DNA from: Bryobacterales bacterium
GTDB lineage: Bacteria; Acidobacteriota; Terriglobia; Bryobacterales; Bryobacteraceae
Assembly (NCBI GenBank): GCA_003136575.1
Contig: PLEX01000184.1
Location: 1-64,000, forward strand
Length of the DNA: 64,000 nucleotides
Reading direction: 5' to 3'
Positions 8,243-17,636 of the stretch are shown piece after piece (within the stretch, counting starts at the first letter, position 1; each line of letters begins with the position of its first letter). Below the pieces are notes generated by a model that saw only the letters and a list, made by a program, of their open reading frames with translations, did not search any database and was not told where the DNA came from. Made by a program: the position numbers and the translations under genes.

Positions 8243-8804
8243 TCGTGATCGTCACGGTTCCCGTACTGCCATCCACATAACTGGCTCGAATCCCGCCCTG
8301 CGACGTGACCGTCTGGTCGGCCGCCGAATCGCCATGATTCAGCAGCGTCATGCTGCTGCCGGAATCGGTCCGCACCTGCACCCCCGCGTTCGTCGATTCC
8401 GCCACCGCATATTGCACTACGCCGGGATTCTCATGCGGCAGCAAGCCGTGCAGAAACACGCCTGCGCCGGCCATCAACAGCACCCCTGCCGCGCCGATTG
8501 CCCATTGCGGCTTCCAGCCCCGCACGCGCGTCGCAGGAAAATCGCCGACACATTCCCCGGCTGCGAGGCCCACACGGATATTCGCCTTCATTTCGGCCGC
8601 CATCCGGTTCCAATCCAGTTCGGGAGAATTCACTTCGGACGGCACGTGTTCCCGCAGAGCGGTACGCAGTTCGCCAAACGATGCCACGGTGTCCCGGCAG
8701 TCTCCGCATCGCCGAAGATGCCTGTTCAGGAAGAAGCGCTTCAGCGGACCGCATTCGCCGCCGGCCAGCAAGGCCAGTTCGGCTTCAGAAGGATGCCGAT
8801 TCAT
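8226..8804 (-). CDS. Anti-sigma factor with zinc-finger (ZAS-like) motif
   Basis: The 192-residue protein begins 'MNRHPSEAELALLAGGE' and has the H-x3-C-x2-C motif 'HLRRCGDC' near residue 30, typical of zinc-containing anti-sigma domains that clamp an ECF factor in the cytoplasm. A single transmembrane helix ('WAIGAAGVLLMAGAGVFLHGLL') follows at about 102-123, then a periplasmic domain. The ORF-track start at 8894 adds 30 unlikely residues; the ATG at 8804 overlaps the sigma stop codon as ATGA, giving the expected coupling. It probably releases the sigma factor on an envelope signal. Confidence 0.85.
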   Translation of the reverse strand: MNRHPSEAELALLAGGECGPLKRFFLNRHLRRCGDCRDTVASFGELRTALREHVPSEVNSPELDWNRMAAEMKANIRVGLAAGECVGDFPATRVRGWKPQWAIGAAGVLLMAGAGVFLHGLLPHENPGVVQYAVAESTNAGVQVRTDSGSSMTLLNHGDSAADQTVTSQGGIRASYVDGSTGTVTITSVYVE

Positions 8805-9403
8805 CGCGCGCCTCCCGCTCTCCGGCCTTCCGCATACTTCCGAATCTTGATTCGCGCGTTGGCGATGTGCGAGCGAACGGTCGCCCGGGAGCAACCCAGC
8901 CGCCGGGCCACCTCTTCCGCGGGCAGATCTTCCATATCGCGCAACACCAGCGCCGCACGTTCGCGCGCGGTCAGCAACTCCAGGCCGGCCGCCAGCCAGT
9001 CGCGCCGCTCGCCGCGCAGAAGCCCCTCTTCAGCCGATTCCATATGCCGCGCTTCGAGATGCTTGGCCGGGGCCTCTCCCAGCTCCACAAAGGCGATCCG
9101 CCTGCCGCGCCGCAGAAAATCGAGCGCCGTATTGGTGGCGATCCGCGAGAGCCAGTGCGCAGCCTTTTGCTCGTCTTTCAGCTGATCCTGCCGCTGTAGC
9201 GCTTTGATGAAGGCTTCCTGGGTAAGATCCTGCGCATCCTGGACGCTGCCAACCATGCGGTAAATCTGAAGAAAAATGCGGCGCAGATGTTCGGTAACGA
9301 ATCCTTCGCGCAAACCGACCGCGGACTCGGCCAGCGCCTCGCGCCCGCCGTCGTCGGGATTCGGCGATCGATAGTGATCCGTCATTACCGCAGCTCGCGT
9401 CAA
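8801..9403 (-). CDS. ECF-type RNA polymerase sigma factor
   Basis: The 200-residue protein contains sigma region 2 ('FLQIYRMVGSVQDAQDLTQEAFIKAL') and region 4 ('LTARERAALVLRDMEDLPAEEVARRLGCSRATVRSHIANARIKIR'), with no region 1 or 3, so it is an extracytoplasmic-function sigma factor. The TTG start at 9403 has a good 'GAGGGAG' eight bases upstream; the ATG at 9385 is the alternative and has only a weak site. It is followed by its anti-sigma factor and a secreted protein. No clear GGAAC-type autoregulatory promoter was seen between this gene and the TetR gene. Confidence 0.9.
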   Translation of the reverse strand: MTRAAVMTDHYRSPNPDDGGREALAESAVGLREGFVTEHLRRIFLQIYRMVGSVQDAQDLTQEAFIKALQRQDQLKDEQKAAHWLSRIATNTALDFLRRGRRIAFVELGEAPAKHLEARHMESAEEGLLRGERRDWLAAGLELLTARERAALVLRDMEDLPAEEVARRLGCSRATVRSHIANARIKIRKYAEGRRAGGAR

Positions 9404-9574
9404 CGCAGGAACTCCCTCAATTAAGATGACGCCCGACCCGGCGAAACGTGCAATGGGAATTACCGCGCTGGTTTCAGTATACGGCGAGGTGCAGGAACGG
9501 ACCGCTCCGGGACGGACGAAAGGCTGGAATTACAACGACCTGGGGGAAAACGCGGGGACCACGACATCGCCGTG

Positions 9575-10132
9575 CTACGGCCATTTGCCCCAGAAGCGTT
9601 CCAGCACTTCCGCAGCCAGGTTCGGAGGAACTTTGCCCCGGGTCATCCGGCAGTACATGATCGGACCAAGTAACAGAAGGAGCCCCGTCTGCAGGTCCAT
9701 CGACGCCGGCAGAACACCCTGTGAGACTCCCTCGTCCAGGATTCTGAGGATCTGCGATTCGATCGGACCAAGGGAATTTCGCTTCATTGCTTCGGCGAAC
9801 CTCGGATTCGCGGCGGCATATCCGACAATCCTGGGAAGAAGCTTGTGCATCCTGGCGGACCGATTCGCCTGCGCCAGATGCGTCAGCAAAGACAGCAGAT
9901 CCCGCTTCGGGTCGCCGGACCGGAATTCTGGCGGCGCCACTCGCAACCTGTTCACCACGTCAACGCAGAGGGCGTCTTTGTCTTTCCAGTGGTTGTAAAC
10001 GGTCGCCTTGCTGACGCCCGCGAGCCGAGCGATGGCGTCCATGCTGGCGCTTTCGATGCCGCGCTCGCCAATCAGCTGAATCGCGGCTTCCAGTACCTTT
10101 TCATGCGCTTCGGAACTGGGCGTTCGGGCCAC
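9575..10132 (-). CDS. TetR/AcrR-family transcriptional regulator
   Basis: A 185-residue protein with a canonical N-terminal helix-turn-helix: 'VLEAAIQLIGERGIESASMDAIARLAGVSKATVYNHWKDKDAL'. The C-terminal helices form the ligand pocket and dimer face. It is the third gene of an ABC exporter operon, seven bases after the permease, and very likely represses that operon through the 26-bp palindrome at 11685-11710. Loss of repression by a toxic hydrophobic compound would be the expected logic for such a cluster; the ligand is unknown. Confidence 0.92.
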   Translation of the reverse strand: MARTPSSEAHEKVLEAAIQLIGERGIESASMDAIARLAGVSKATVYNHWKDKDALCVDVVNRLRVAPPEFRSGDPKRDLLSLLTHLAQANRSARMHKLLPRIVGYAAANPRFAEAMKRNSLGPIESQILRILDEGVSQGVLPASMDLQTGLLLLLGPIMYCRMTRGKVPPNLAAEVLERFWGKWP

Positions 10133-10138
10133 CTCCGA

Positions 10139-10885
10139 CTAGGCCTCGATCCGCGAAAACTGGCGCGCGCCGATAGCCAGAAACACCATCGCCATGATCC
10201 CCAGCACGATGAAATCCAACAACATGCCAAAGTGCGAAACGCCGATCATCGCGCCACGGATACCATCGACGCCGTAGGAAAGAGGGTCGATGTTCGCCAG
10301 CAGAGCCATCGCTGCGGGAACACCGGTGAGAGGAAACAGCGCGCCCGAGAGAAAGAAGATCGGCATCACCAGAAAGTTCATCACCATCTGAAACCCCTGC
10401 ATATCAGTCAGAGTGCAGGCGATCGCCGTGCCGAGCGCGGTGAACAGCACGGCGACCAGCACCATGAAGGCGAACGCTATGGGCAGCGCGGAGATGCTCA
10501 ACGGACGGAAGCCCGCGATAATGCAGATGACGATGACGAGGATCCCCTGAAGTATGGCGGTCGTTGCGCCTCCGAGCGTGCGGCCGATCATGAGCAGCAA
10601 TCTGGGTTGCGGCGCCACCAGCATCTCTTTCAGAAAGCCGAATTGCCGGTCGAACATCAACTCGATACCCGAAAAGATCGAAGTGAACAGGATCGTCATC
10701 CCGATCATGCCGGGGGCGAGAAACTGGATGTAATTTCCCTGGCCCGCCTTTTGAAACACCGGGCCGAAGCCGAAGCCGAAACCGAGCAGATAGAGCAGCG
10801 GCTGGCCCAGCGACGCGATGATGCGCGGCTTCGAGCGAATATATCGTTTCAATTGCCGCAGCCAGAGAACATAAATAGTCGTCAT
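10139..10885 (-). CDS. ABC-2 type transporter permease
   Basis: The 248-residue membrane protein has six hydrophobic segments and the ABC-2 family signature around 'FPLTGVPAAMALLANIDPLSYGVDGIRGAMIG'. It belongs with the DrrB-like permeases that pair with DrrA-like ATPases to export drugs or lipids. It starts one base after the ATPase stop codon and is followed after six bases by the TetR gene, so the three form a single operon. Substrate cannot be read from the sequence. Confidence 0.92.
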   Translation of the reverse strand: MTTIYVLWLRQLKRYIRSKPRIIASLGQPLLYLLGFGFGFGPVFQKAGQGNYIQFLAPGMIGMTILFTSIFSGIELMFDRQFGFLKEMLVAPQPRLLLMIGRTLGGATTAILQGILVIVICIIAGFRPLSISALPIAFAFMVLVAVLFTALGTAIACTLTDMQGFQMVMNFLVMPIFFLSGALFPLTGVPAAMALLANIDPLSYGVDGIRGAMIGVSHFGMLLDFIVLGIMAMVFLAIGARQFSRIEA

Positions 10886-10886
10886 G

Positions 10887-11678
10887 TTACCGTCTCCCCC
10901 GCCACATCTTCGCCATGTTCCGTAAGTCGCGGTTCGCCTCCGCCCCTTCGTCCCGGATCGAAGACCCCGTCAGCGCCAGAAACGCCTGTTCCAGCGTTTC
11001 CGAATTGGTCTGCTGCTTCAGTTCCGCCGGCGTACCCTGCGCAACGATTGCGCCGTGATCGATGACTGCGATGCGGTGGGCCACGCGGTCGGCTTCATCC
11101 ATGTAGTGCGTGGTTAAAAAGACCGTCACCCGCTCTTCTTCGTTGAGCTTTTTCACCTGCGCCCACAGTTGGTTGCGTGTCTGCGGGTCGAGGCCGAGGG
11201 TCGGCTCGTCCAGAAAGATGATTTTCGGCGTGTGCAGCAGGCCGCGCGCGATTTCGAGACGCCGCCTCATGCCGCCGGAAAACTGTTTCACCGGATCGTT
11301 GCGTCGATCCCATAGCTCGAAAAGCTTCAGCAGGCTTTCGGTTCGTTCCACGCGCAGCTTGCGCGGAACGTGATAAAGCGCGCCGTGCAGATCGAGGTTT
11401 TCCGCAGCCGTCAACTCGTCGTCGAGGCTGGGGTCCTGAAAGACGATCCCGAACCGTTTGCGGACTTCGTTCTGCTGGTGGGCGGGATCGAGCCCGTCGA
11501 TTTCGACCTTGCCGCTTGTGGGCCGCAGCAGGGTAGTCAGCATTTTGATGGTTGTGGTTTTGCCCGCGCCGTTCGGCCCGAGAAAGGCGAAGATTTCGCC
11601 CATGCCGACCTCGAAGCTGACGTCGCGGACAGCCTGGATCTCGCCAAAGGTTTTCGTGAGATGTTCGACCCGGATCAT
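10887..11678 (-). CDS. ABC transporter ATP-binding protein (DrrA-like)
   Basis: The 263-residue ATPase has Walker A 'GPNGAGKTT', the signature 'QFSGGMRRRLEIARGLL', Walker B 'IIFLDEPTLGLDP' and the switch His in 'FLTTHYMDEA', plus the C-terminal DrrA-type extension ('ETLEQAFLALTG'). It energises export through the following permease. The predicted -10 box ends only seven bases before the ATG, and no Shine-Dalgarno is visible, so the message may be leaderless. The promoter overlaps a perfect inverted repeat expected to bind the TetR protein of the same operon. Confidence 0.94.
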   Translation of the reverse strand: MIRVEHLTKTFGEIQAVRDVSFEVGMGEIFAFLGPNGAGKTTTIKMLTTLLRPTSGKVEIDGLDPAHQQNEVRKRFGIVFQDPSLDDELTAAENLDLHGALYHVPRKLRVERTESLLKLFELWDRRNDPVKQFSGGMRRRLEIARGLLHTPKIIFLDEPTLGLDPQTRNQLWAQVKKLNEEERVTVFLTTHYMDEADRVAHRIAVIDHGAIVAQGTPAELKQQTNSETLEQAFLALTGSSIRDEGAEANRDLRNMAKMWRGRR

Positions 11679-11684
11679 ATAGGA

Positions 11685-11710
11685 AATACTAAACTGAACC
11701 GTTTAGTATT
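11685..11710. promoter_or_regulatory. 26-bp palindromic operator (TetR-type)
   Basis: AATACTAAAC-N6-GTTTAGTATT is a perfect inverted repeat with 10-bp arms. It lies seven bases upstream of the ABC ATPase start and between the predicted -35 and -10 boxes. TetR/AcrR proteins often bind such TAAAC-N-GTTTA repeats, and the operon encodes a TetR protein. Confidence 0.82.
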
Positions 11711-11715
11711 GTCAA
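11686..11715 (-). promoter_or_regulatory. Sigma-70-type promoter of the ABC/TetR operon
   Basis: On the minus strand TTGACA (11715-11710), an 18-base spacer, then TAGTAT (11691-11686). Transcription would start at or very near the ATG at 11678, and the spacer holds the operator, so a bound repressor would block polymerase directly. Confidence 0.6.
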
Positions 11716-12054
11716 GGAGACTCCCGCGACGTTTTCCCGCGTTGCGGTCGACGGTTTTGAGAGTACGGAATGTCGGCAGCCGCGGCGCCAGTTTTCGGAT
11801 AAGTTCTTTTGGCCCGGAGCCAGGCCGCTTCCCAAGCCGTCAGGGACGCTGTTCAGATTCGTTTCAATGGCATGGAGAGGGCTGCCGGTTACTCGCCGCC
11901 TGAGTCCGGCTTATCGAGCCTTGTCGATAGCGCCCGCAGGCGTGCGGTTACTCGGACTCGTGATTCCTGCAAGGCGGGGACGCGCGCGATCACGACAGAC
12001 GAATCACCGGGTGAATTCGGTGGCGTATCGGATCGCGAGCTTCCAACGCGCCAG
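11711..12054. other. Intergenic stretch, no gene seen
   Basis: Between the exporter promoter and the PQQ dehydrogenase stop codon. The overlapping short frames here and into the dehydrogenase are rich in Arg, Ser and Pro and have no recognisable motif. I see no clear terminator for the dehydrogenase transcript. Confidence 0.6.
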
Positions 12055-13923
12055 CTACGGAAGAGAGTAAGCCACAATCAGATTGGTCTTTTGCCCCACG
12101 GCAGACGTCTTGAAGTCGCCCAAGCCTCCTCCCGCCCATACTGCGACATATTGCTTGCCATTACCTGCCGAATACGTGATCGGGGTGTTGACCGCGTTGT
12201 TCTCCAGTTGCGTGGCCCACAGTTCTTTGCCGGTCTTCGGATCGAACGCGCGGAACATCAGATCCGCCGTCGCGCCAATGAACAACACGCCTCCGGCGGT
12301 GATGATTGGCCCGCCCGCGTTCGGCGTCCCCGTCTTCGGAACGCCTTTCGCTGTCAGTTCCTTGTATTCGCCCAGCGGTACGCGCCAGACAATATCCCCT
12401 GTCGTCGCACTCACTGCCATTAGTTCGCCCCAGGGCGGAGCGCTGCACGGGAAACCATTCTGGTCTTCAAACGGAATCTTCTGCTTCGCGTAGGAGGGCA
12501 AGATGCCGGAAGACGTAGTTGGATTTAGTTTGGCGAGCGTGCCGACGCTGCGCGTGTTCACGAAAATATAGCCAAGCCCAGGGTCGAAAGACGCGCCTGA
12601 CCAGCTTCCACCACCCTCGGAACTCGGAAATACAAGGCTTGGCATCATGCCATAGGGAGTATAGGGCCCCATTTGAACGGCCTTGTCATACTGTGCTTTG
12701 CAGGTCTGCTCGGTCTCCGGTGAGATCTTACTGACTTCTTCACGCGTCATGCTGATCCGCGAAATCGGCCCGGGTTTGAGCGGGAAGGGCTGGGTAGGCC
12801 AGGCATGATCGCCCGGCGCATCTGTATCGGGAATGGGCCGCTCTTCGTCACCGAAAACCGCCTTGCCCGTGAAGCGGTCGAGAATGAACATGAGGCCCAG
12901 CTTGGTGGATTGCGCGACGGCGGGAATCTTCTTCCCGTCTTTGGTGACTTCAATTAAAGTGGGGGGCGCATTGACGTCCCAATCGTAGATGTCGTGGTGT
13001 GTGGTCTGGTAATACCACTTCAGTTTCCCGGTGTTGGCGTCGAGGGCGATCAGACTGGTTGCGTAGAGATTCTTCCCCGGACGGTTGCCCCCATAGTTCT
13101 GGTCGGTGGCATTGCCGAGCGGGACGAAAACCAAGCCGTTGGCCACATCGACGGTCATGGGCACCCATGCGCCGGGGCCGCGGCGATCCTGCCAGCCATC
13201 CACGCCCCACGAGGGGAACTCGGCTTCGCCCGGCTGCGGGACGGTATGGAATCTCCAGACTTCCTTGCCGGTCTGGAGGTCGAAGGCACGGGGATCGCCG
13301 GCGATACCGTAACGGCCCTGCTCTCCGGTAGTGGGGGAGAGGATGGCCAGATTCTTATAAATGGCAGGGGTTGAACCCGGAGTGTAGCCGCCGCCATACT
13401 TCTCCACCATGCCGACTTTGAGGTCGACGATGCCATTATCGCCCACTGTTCTGAATAACTTGCCGGTCTTTGCATCCAACTGGATCAACAGACCGTCAGT
13501 GGTGGCGACGACTATGCGGGGCACTGCTTTGCCATCGCCGGGCCACCAGGAAACGCCATACTTGGCTCCCCGGCCGGTTGGCGTAACTTCTCTAAGGTCG
13601 TATTTCCACACTTCGGCGCCGGTTGCTGCGTTGAGGGCCACCTCCTTGCCGCCGGGAGTCGAGAAATACATGATGCCATTAACGACGATGGGCGTGGCTT
13701 CGGTGCCGCGGAAGCCGCCGCCCGGTTCGCCCATGTCGTAGGTCCAGGCGCGAACCAGTTTGTTCACGTTGGAGGCAGTGATCTGCGTAAGCAGCGAATA
13801 GCGCATCCCTCCGGGGTCGTTGCCGACATTGGGCCAGTCACCGGACTGGCCGGCGAGACGCGGCAGCAATGCGGAAGAAAACAGCGACGCCGACAGCAAC
13901 GAAAAGCGGAGGATTTTCGTCAT
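12055..13923 (-). CDS. PQQ-dependent dehydrogenase (quinoprotein, exported)
   Basis: The 622-residue protein has a signal peptide (residues 1 to about 26) and an eight-bladed quinoprotein propeller with repeated 'D--TGK--W' tryptophan-docking motifs ('LDAKTGKLF', 'LDANTGKLKWYYQT', 'FDPKTGKELWATQ'). 'HHDIYDWDVNAPP' is the conserved region near the active site of PQQ alcohol and glucose dehydrogenases. It oxidises an alcohol or sugar in the periplasm. No haem motif is present, so electrons must go to a separate acceptor. The ATG at 13923 was chosen because of a GAGG site; the TTG at 13935 is less likely. The substrate is not predictable. Confidence 0.9.
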   Translation of the reverse strand: MTKILRFSLLSASLFSSALLPRLAGQSGDWPNVGNDPGGMRYSLLTQITASNVNKLVRAWTYDMGEPGGGFRGTEATPIVVNGIMYFSTPGGKEVALNAATGAEVWKYDLREVTPTGRGAKYGVSWWPGDGKAVPRIVVATTDGLLIQLDAKTGKLFRTVGDNGIVDLKVGMVEKYGGGYTPGSTPAIYKNLAILSPTTGEQGRYGIAGDPRAFDLQTGKEVWRFHTVPQPGEAEFPSWGVDGWQDRRGPGAWVPMTVDVANGLVFVPLGNATDQNYGGNRPGKNLYATSLIALDANTGKLKWYYQTTHHDIYDWDVNAPPTLIEVTKDGKKIPAVAQSTKLGLMFILDRFTGKAVFGDEERPIPDTDAPGDHAWPTQPFPLKPGPISRISMTREEVSKISPETEQTCKAQYDKAVQMGPYTPYGMMPSLVFPSSEGGGSWSGASFDPGLGYIFVNTRSVGTLAKLNPTTSSGILPSYAKQKIPFEDQNGFPCSAPPWGELMAVSATTGDIVWRVPLGEYKELTAKGVPKTGTPNAGGPIITAGGVLFIGATADLMFRAFDPKTGKELWATQLENNAVNTPITYSAGNGKQYVAVWAGGGLGDFKTSAVGQKTNLIVAYSLP

Positions 13924-14081
13924 TCTTGACCTCAATCTTCACCAAAAGGAGTAAATCTGGCCGACCTTATCAGGCCCGCTCTAACAGTTGAGCCTATCAC
14001 CAAAGTCGGGAACCGGACAAGCAAGGTAACGGTATCGATTGCGGGGGCGAGTCAGCGTAACGTCCGAAACCATCCGGAATG

Positions 14082-14123
14082 ACAAAATCCCCGGCCTGTC
14101 CATTCAAGAGACAGACCGGGGAT
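14082..14123 (-). terminator. Intrinsic terminator after the TonB receptor gene
   Basis: On the minus strand a 13-bp stem (ATCCCCGGTCTGT pairing with ACAGGCCGGGGAT, one G-U pair) is followed by TTTTGT. It begins 15 bases after the receptor stop codon. Confidence 0.75.
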
Positions 14124-14138
14124 CCGTTGTGCCGCGAC

Positions 14139-17100
14139 TCAGAAAGTCACCTTCAGCGCCACCTGGAGAATGCGCGCCGTGTTAGCCGCGGTCGAGATGA
14201 ATCCCGGCAAGCCGGTATTCAGAGCGGCCGCCGGATTGCTCCAGTTCGCATGGTTCAGAATATTGAAGCCTTCGCCGCGGAAGTCCAGCTTGTATTTCTC
14301 GCGAATCGGGAACGTCCGCCAGATTGCGGCATCCAGATTCCACGTCCCGGGACCGAACAGGTTATCTCTTTGCTCGTTGCCGAAAGTTCCCGTCGGCTGC
14401 ACCATAAACGCGCAGTTGTTGTACCAGTGTGCGAGAGTTCCCAGTTGCGTAGGCGCGACACAGGTTGGATTGGCGGCCACCGGACCGGGTGTCCACGGGT
14501 TCCCTACCATGTTCGGGCGAACAGTGGTGACGCCGGTCAGAGAAACGTCGCTACCATCGCTGATACTAAACGGGGAGCCGGATGCGGCGGTAAAGATCGC
14601 CGAACCGTTCCAGCGGCCGAGGATGGTCTGGGCCAAGTCATTGGAAAATTTCGGGCTTTGAGCCACCACGGAGATGTTGAGGAGCTTCCGGCGGTCCTGG
14701 CCGCAGTTTCCCTTGTCGAATGCCGGATTGCCTGGGATGGTAAAGGCGCTGCCGATATCCTGGCCACCTTCCCCCACATCGAGGCAGTGCGACCACGTGA
14801 AGTTCGAAAGAACCGAGAAACCCTGGCTCAACCGGTGCTGAGCCGACACCAGCAGTCCGTTATAGTTCGACCAGCCAACCGATTGTGCCTGGAGGACACC
14901 ACCGCTTAGCTGCGGACCCCAAGCCGGATTGGCGAGGTTCAGAGCGCTGCGAGCTTTCTGATTCCCGACGCCGCTGATGGTTGTCGTCGACGTTGCGTTG
15001 CACGTGGGAAAGGTCACGTTCTGGGTTCCGTACAGCAGTGTGCAGGGACCCGTAATGCCTGTCATTCCGGCTGTACTAACAATTCCCGGCGCGGTCATCC
15101 CGGCCGTAATCACGGTTGGCAGGTCCTGGTTCACACCGAGCCAGATGTCGCTTGTCTTGTTTCCGATGTAGGTAGCCGACACCAGCCAATTCCTGGTGAT
15201 CTGCTTCTGGATCGACACGTTCCAGGATTGCGTATGCGACGGATTAATGCCGGTGTCCTGGAATACATACGCGCCATTCAGCGGAAATGCGTAATTGTGC
15301 GGCGGCTGTGCGGCCGATGGAAACGGATTGCCGCCGGGGTAGTTAAAGAACGGATTCGCGATACCGCCGCCTGACAGCGGGTTCGAAGACGAAACATTCA
15401 CGGGCGAGGGAGTGAAACTGATCGTCGAGCCCCAGGGCGGATTCAAGACGACGTGCATCGCATTCCAAAGCGCGGCACTGTTATAGGCAAGACCGTAGCC
15501 GGCGCGAATGGTCATGTCGCCCTTGCCGGTGGGATCCCACACCACACCGATGCGCGGAGAGAAGTTCGCGAGGCGGTTGGGGGTATCGGACTTGCCGTTG
15601 AAACCAGGGTCGCCCGGGAAGGTGATTCCGGGAGGAGCATTGGTGTAAACCGAACTTTGCTTCCCTGCGATGTAGTTGGCAAAGCTGAAGTCCGAGGCAT
15701 AACCATAGCCGGAATGCTGCGGGAAGAACGGATCCCAGCGCAAGCCTAAATTGATTTGAAATCGCCGCGCCACTTTCCAGTTGTCCTGGGCATAGAGCGA
15801 GGGAATATTGATGGCGTCGCGGCTGATCTGGCCGTTGCCCTGCCCGTATCCGTCCATCTGGCCGGTGACGAAATCCGCGAGGGCCTGGCCAGTGTAGGAT
15901 GAGCTTCCGGTGGAAAAGGTGGGGCCGGGATTTTCCTGAAACACGCCGTTGCCGTTCATTTGAACATGCTGGTAGCCGCCGCCGAACTGGAGCTGATGAG
16001 AGTGGAACTGCCAGCCCAGATTTTCGGTGAGGCCATAATCGTTTTCGTAGTCCCAACCCTGGAATCCAGGTTCGGAGAAATCAAACGCCAGATTGTTCTG
16101 CAGCGGGCAGGTGGCCATAGCTCCAAGGGCGCAGATATTCGTAATTGCGTCATTACTGGTACGAACAGTCGCGGTACGGCTCCAGTTGAGACGGAAGGTG
16201 TCGATCATAGCGGAGCCCAGAGTGCGGGTGTCTCCGATCACCACGTTCTGCACTCGGTCGGCGAGGCCGACACCGCTGGTGTTTTCCAGATTGGTGGGAA
16301 CGTAGAACATGGGGTTCGAATAATCGGAGATGAAGTAGCGGAAGAAGATCGCGTCCTTATCGGTGCGCTGCCAATCCACTTTCGCGACGTGCTGGTATTC
16401 GCGGTCAATCAGGTGCTGGACAGTGAAGATATCGCCGCACGCATCCGCGGGGGCAGGCAGAAGGGCGGCCACTTTGGCGGCGATCTGCGCGGAGGGAGTA
16501 TTGAGCCACTGGGGGAGGATGATGTTGCTGTTGGGCGCGGTGGTCAGCTGCTGGGCCGGATTCCCGGAGATCGGTGAGGCGACGGTATTGTTCAGGTACG
16601 TCTGTTTCGCCTGGCAGGGGGGCGCGAGATAGGCGGTAAAATCGCCCTTCAGCATGGCCGGGGTAGGTATACCGGATTTAGTGCCGTTTGTGGTGGAGCG
16701 CTCTTCCGTATCCTGATTCCCGTAAAAGAAGAAGACTTTGTTCTTCTTTATCGCTCCGCCGACTGTGCCGCCGAACTGATTTCGCTTCAGGGTGTCCTGA
16801 ATGCCCTTGTTGACCACACCGGCCGTGGTGCCGAACTGGAAGGAATCGGCATTCATGAGTCCGTTGCGGAGAAATTCAAACAGATCGCCGTGGATAGAGT
16901 TCGTGCCGCTTTTTGTGATGGCGCCGACAGACCCGCCGGGGCGGCTGCCGGAATTGGCGGGCAGGGAATTGGATTCCACTTTGAATTCCTGCAGAGCATC
17001 GGGGAACGGCATCACTTCGCCAACGTTCGTTCGATAATCCATATTCGGGGAACCGTCCAACTGGTAGTTGGTTTCGTTCCCCGAGCTTCCGGCAACCGAA

Positions 17101-17636
17101 TATGAAGGCGCGTTCGGGTAGTCCAGATTGTTCACAATACCGCCCGCTCCGCTGACAATGGCGGCGCCTGAGAGAGCGATCAACTGTGTGGCCTGCCTGC
17201 CATTCAACGGCAGATCGACCACCTGCTCGGGCTGGATGACCTGGCCGACGCCGGTACTCTGGGTCTCCACCATGGCCGCGTCGGCCTGAACCTCCACCGA
17301 TTGCGAAACATTACCCAACTGGAGCGGGACGTTGATAGTCGGGTTCGTGTCGATTTGCAGGACGATGCCGCTTTGAACGTATGCCTGGAACCCGTCTTTT
17401 TTGACTTCCAGCCTGTACGGGCCGACCGCAAGTGCCGGAAGGATGTACGAGCCGTCGTCCCCCGTTTTTGTTGTTTTTACGGCGTTGGTATCCGTGTTGG
17501 TCACCTGCACTTGCGCCCCGGGGACGACGGCGCCTCCGGGATCCGACACCCTCCCCGAGATCTCGGATGTCGTTTGAGCAAAGATGCAGAGCGAGCACAG
17601 ACCCGCAAAAACTGCGGCAGTCGCGATTCGTTTCAT
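14139..17636 (-). CDS. Oar-like TonB-dependent outer-membrane receptor with carboxypeptidase-regulatory domain
   Basis: A 1165-residue protein with a signal peptide (about 1-20), a carboxypeptidase-regulatory-like beta-sandwich ('ISGRVSDPGGAVVPGAQVQVTN', about 24-105), a plug domain ('VVDLPLNGRQATQLIALSG'), and a long outer-membrane barrel. This is the Oar/SusC-like architecture greatly expanded in Acidobacteria, used to import large substrates across the outer membrane with TonB energy. No SusD partner is adjacent, as is usual for acidobacterial members. The ATG at 17636 has an 'AGAGG' site; the upstream start at 17654 is a shadow. A strong terminator follows. It may be linked to the next PQQ dehydrogenase, but the terminator argues for separate transcripts. 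Confidence 0.93.
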   Translation of the reverse strand: MKRIATAAVFAGLCSLCIFAQTTSEISGRVSDPGGAVVPGAQVQVTNTDTNAVKTTKTGDDGSYILPALAVGPYRLEVKKDGFQAYVQSGIVLQIDTNPTINVPLQLGNVSQSVEVQADAAMVETQSTGVGQVIQPEQVVDLPLNGRQATQLIALSGAAIVSGAGGIVNNLDYPNAPSYSVAGSSGNETNYQLDGSPNMDYRTNVGEVMPFPDALQEFKVESNSLPANSGSRPGGSVGAITKSGTNSIHGDLFEFLRNGLMNADSFQFGTTAGVVNKGIQDTLKRNQFGGTVGGAIKKNKVFFFYGNQDTEERSTTNGTKSGIPTPAMLKGDFTAYLAPPCQAKQTYLNNTVASPISGNPAQQLTTAPNSNIILPQWLNTPSAQIAAKVAALLPAPADACGDIFTVQHLIDREYQHVAKVDWQRTDKDAIFFRYFISDYSNPMFYVPTNLENTSGVGLADRVQNVVIGDTRTLGSAMIDTFRLNWSRTATVRTSNDAITNICALGAMATCPLQNNLAFDFSEPGFQGWDYENDYGLTENLGWQFHSHQLQFGGGYQHVQMNGNGVFQENPGPTFSTGSSSYTGQALADFVTGQMDGYGQGNGQISRDAINIPSLYAQDNWKVARRFQINLGLRWDPFFPQHSGYGYASDFSFANYIAGKQSSVYTNAPPGITFPGDPGFNGKSDTPNRLANFSPRIGVVWDPTGKGDMTIRAGYGLAYNSAALWNAMHVVLNPPWGSTISFTPSPVNVSSSNPLSGGGIANPFFNYPGGNPFPSAAQPPHNYAFPLNGAYVFQDTGINPSHTQSWNVSIQKQITRNWLVSATYIGNKTSDIWLGVNQDLPTVITAGMTAPGIVSTAGMTGITGPCTLLYGTQNVTFPTCNATSTTTISGVGNQKARSALNLANPAWGPQLSGGVLQAQSVGWSNYNGLLVSAQHRLSQGFSVLSNFTWSHCLDVGEGGQDIGSAFTIPGNPAFDKGNCGQDRRKLLNISVVAQSPKFSNDLAQTILGRWNGSAIFTAASGSPFSISDGSDVSLTGVTTVRPNMVGNPWTPGPVAANPTCVAPTQLGTLAHWYNNCAFMVQPTGTFGNEQRDNLFGPGTWNLDAAIWRTFPIREKYKLDFRGEGFNILNHANWSNPAAALNTGLPGFISTAANTARILQVALKVTF

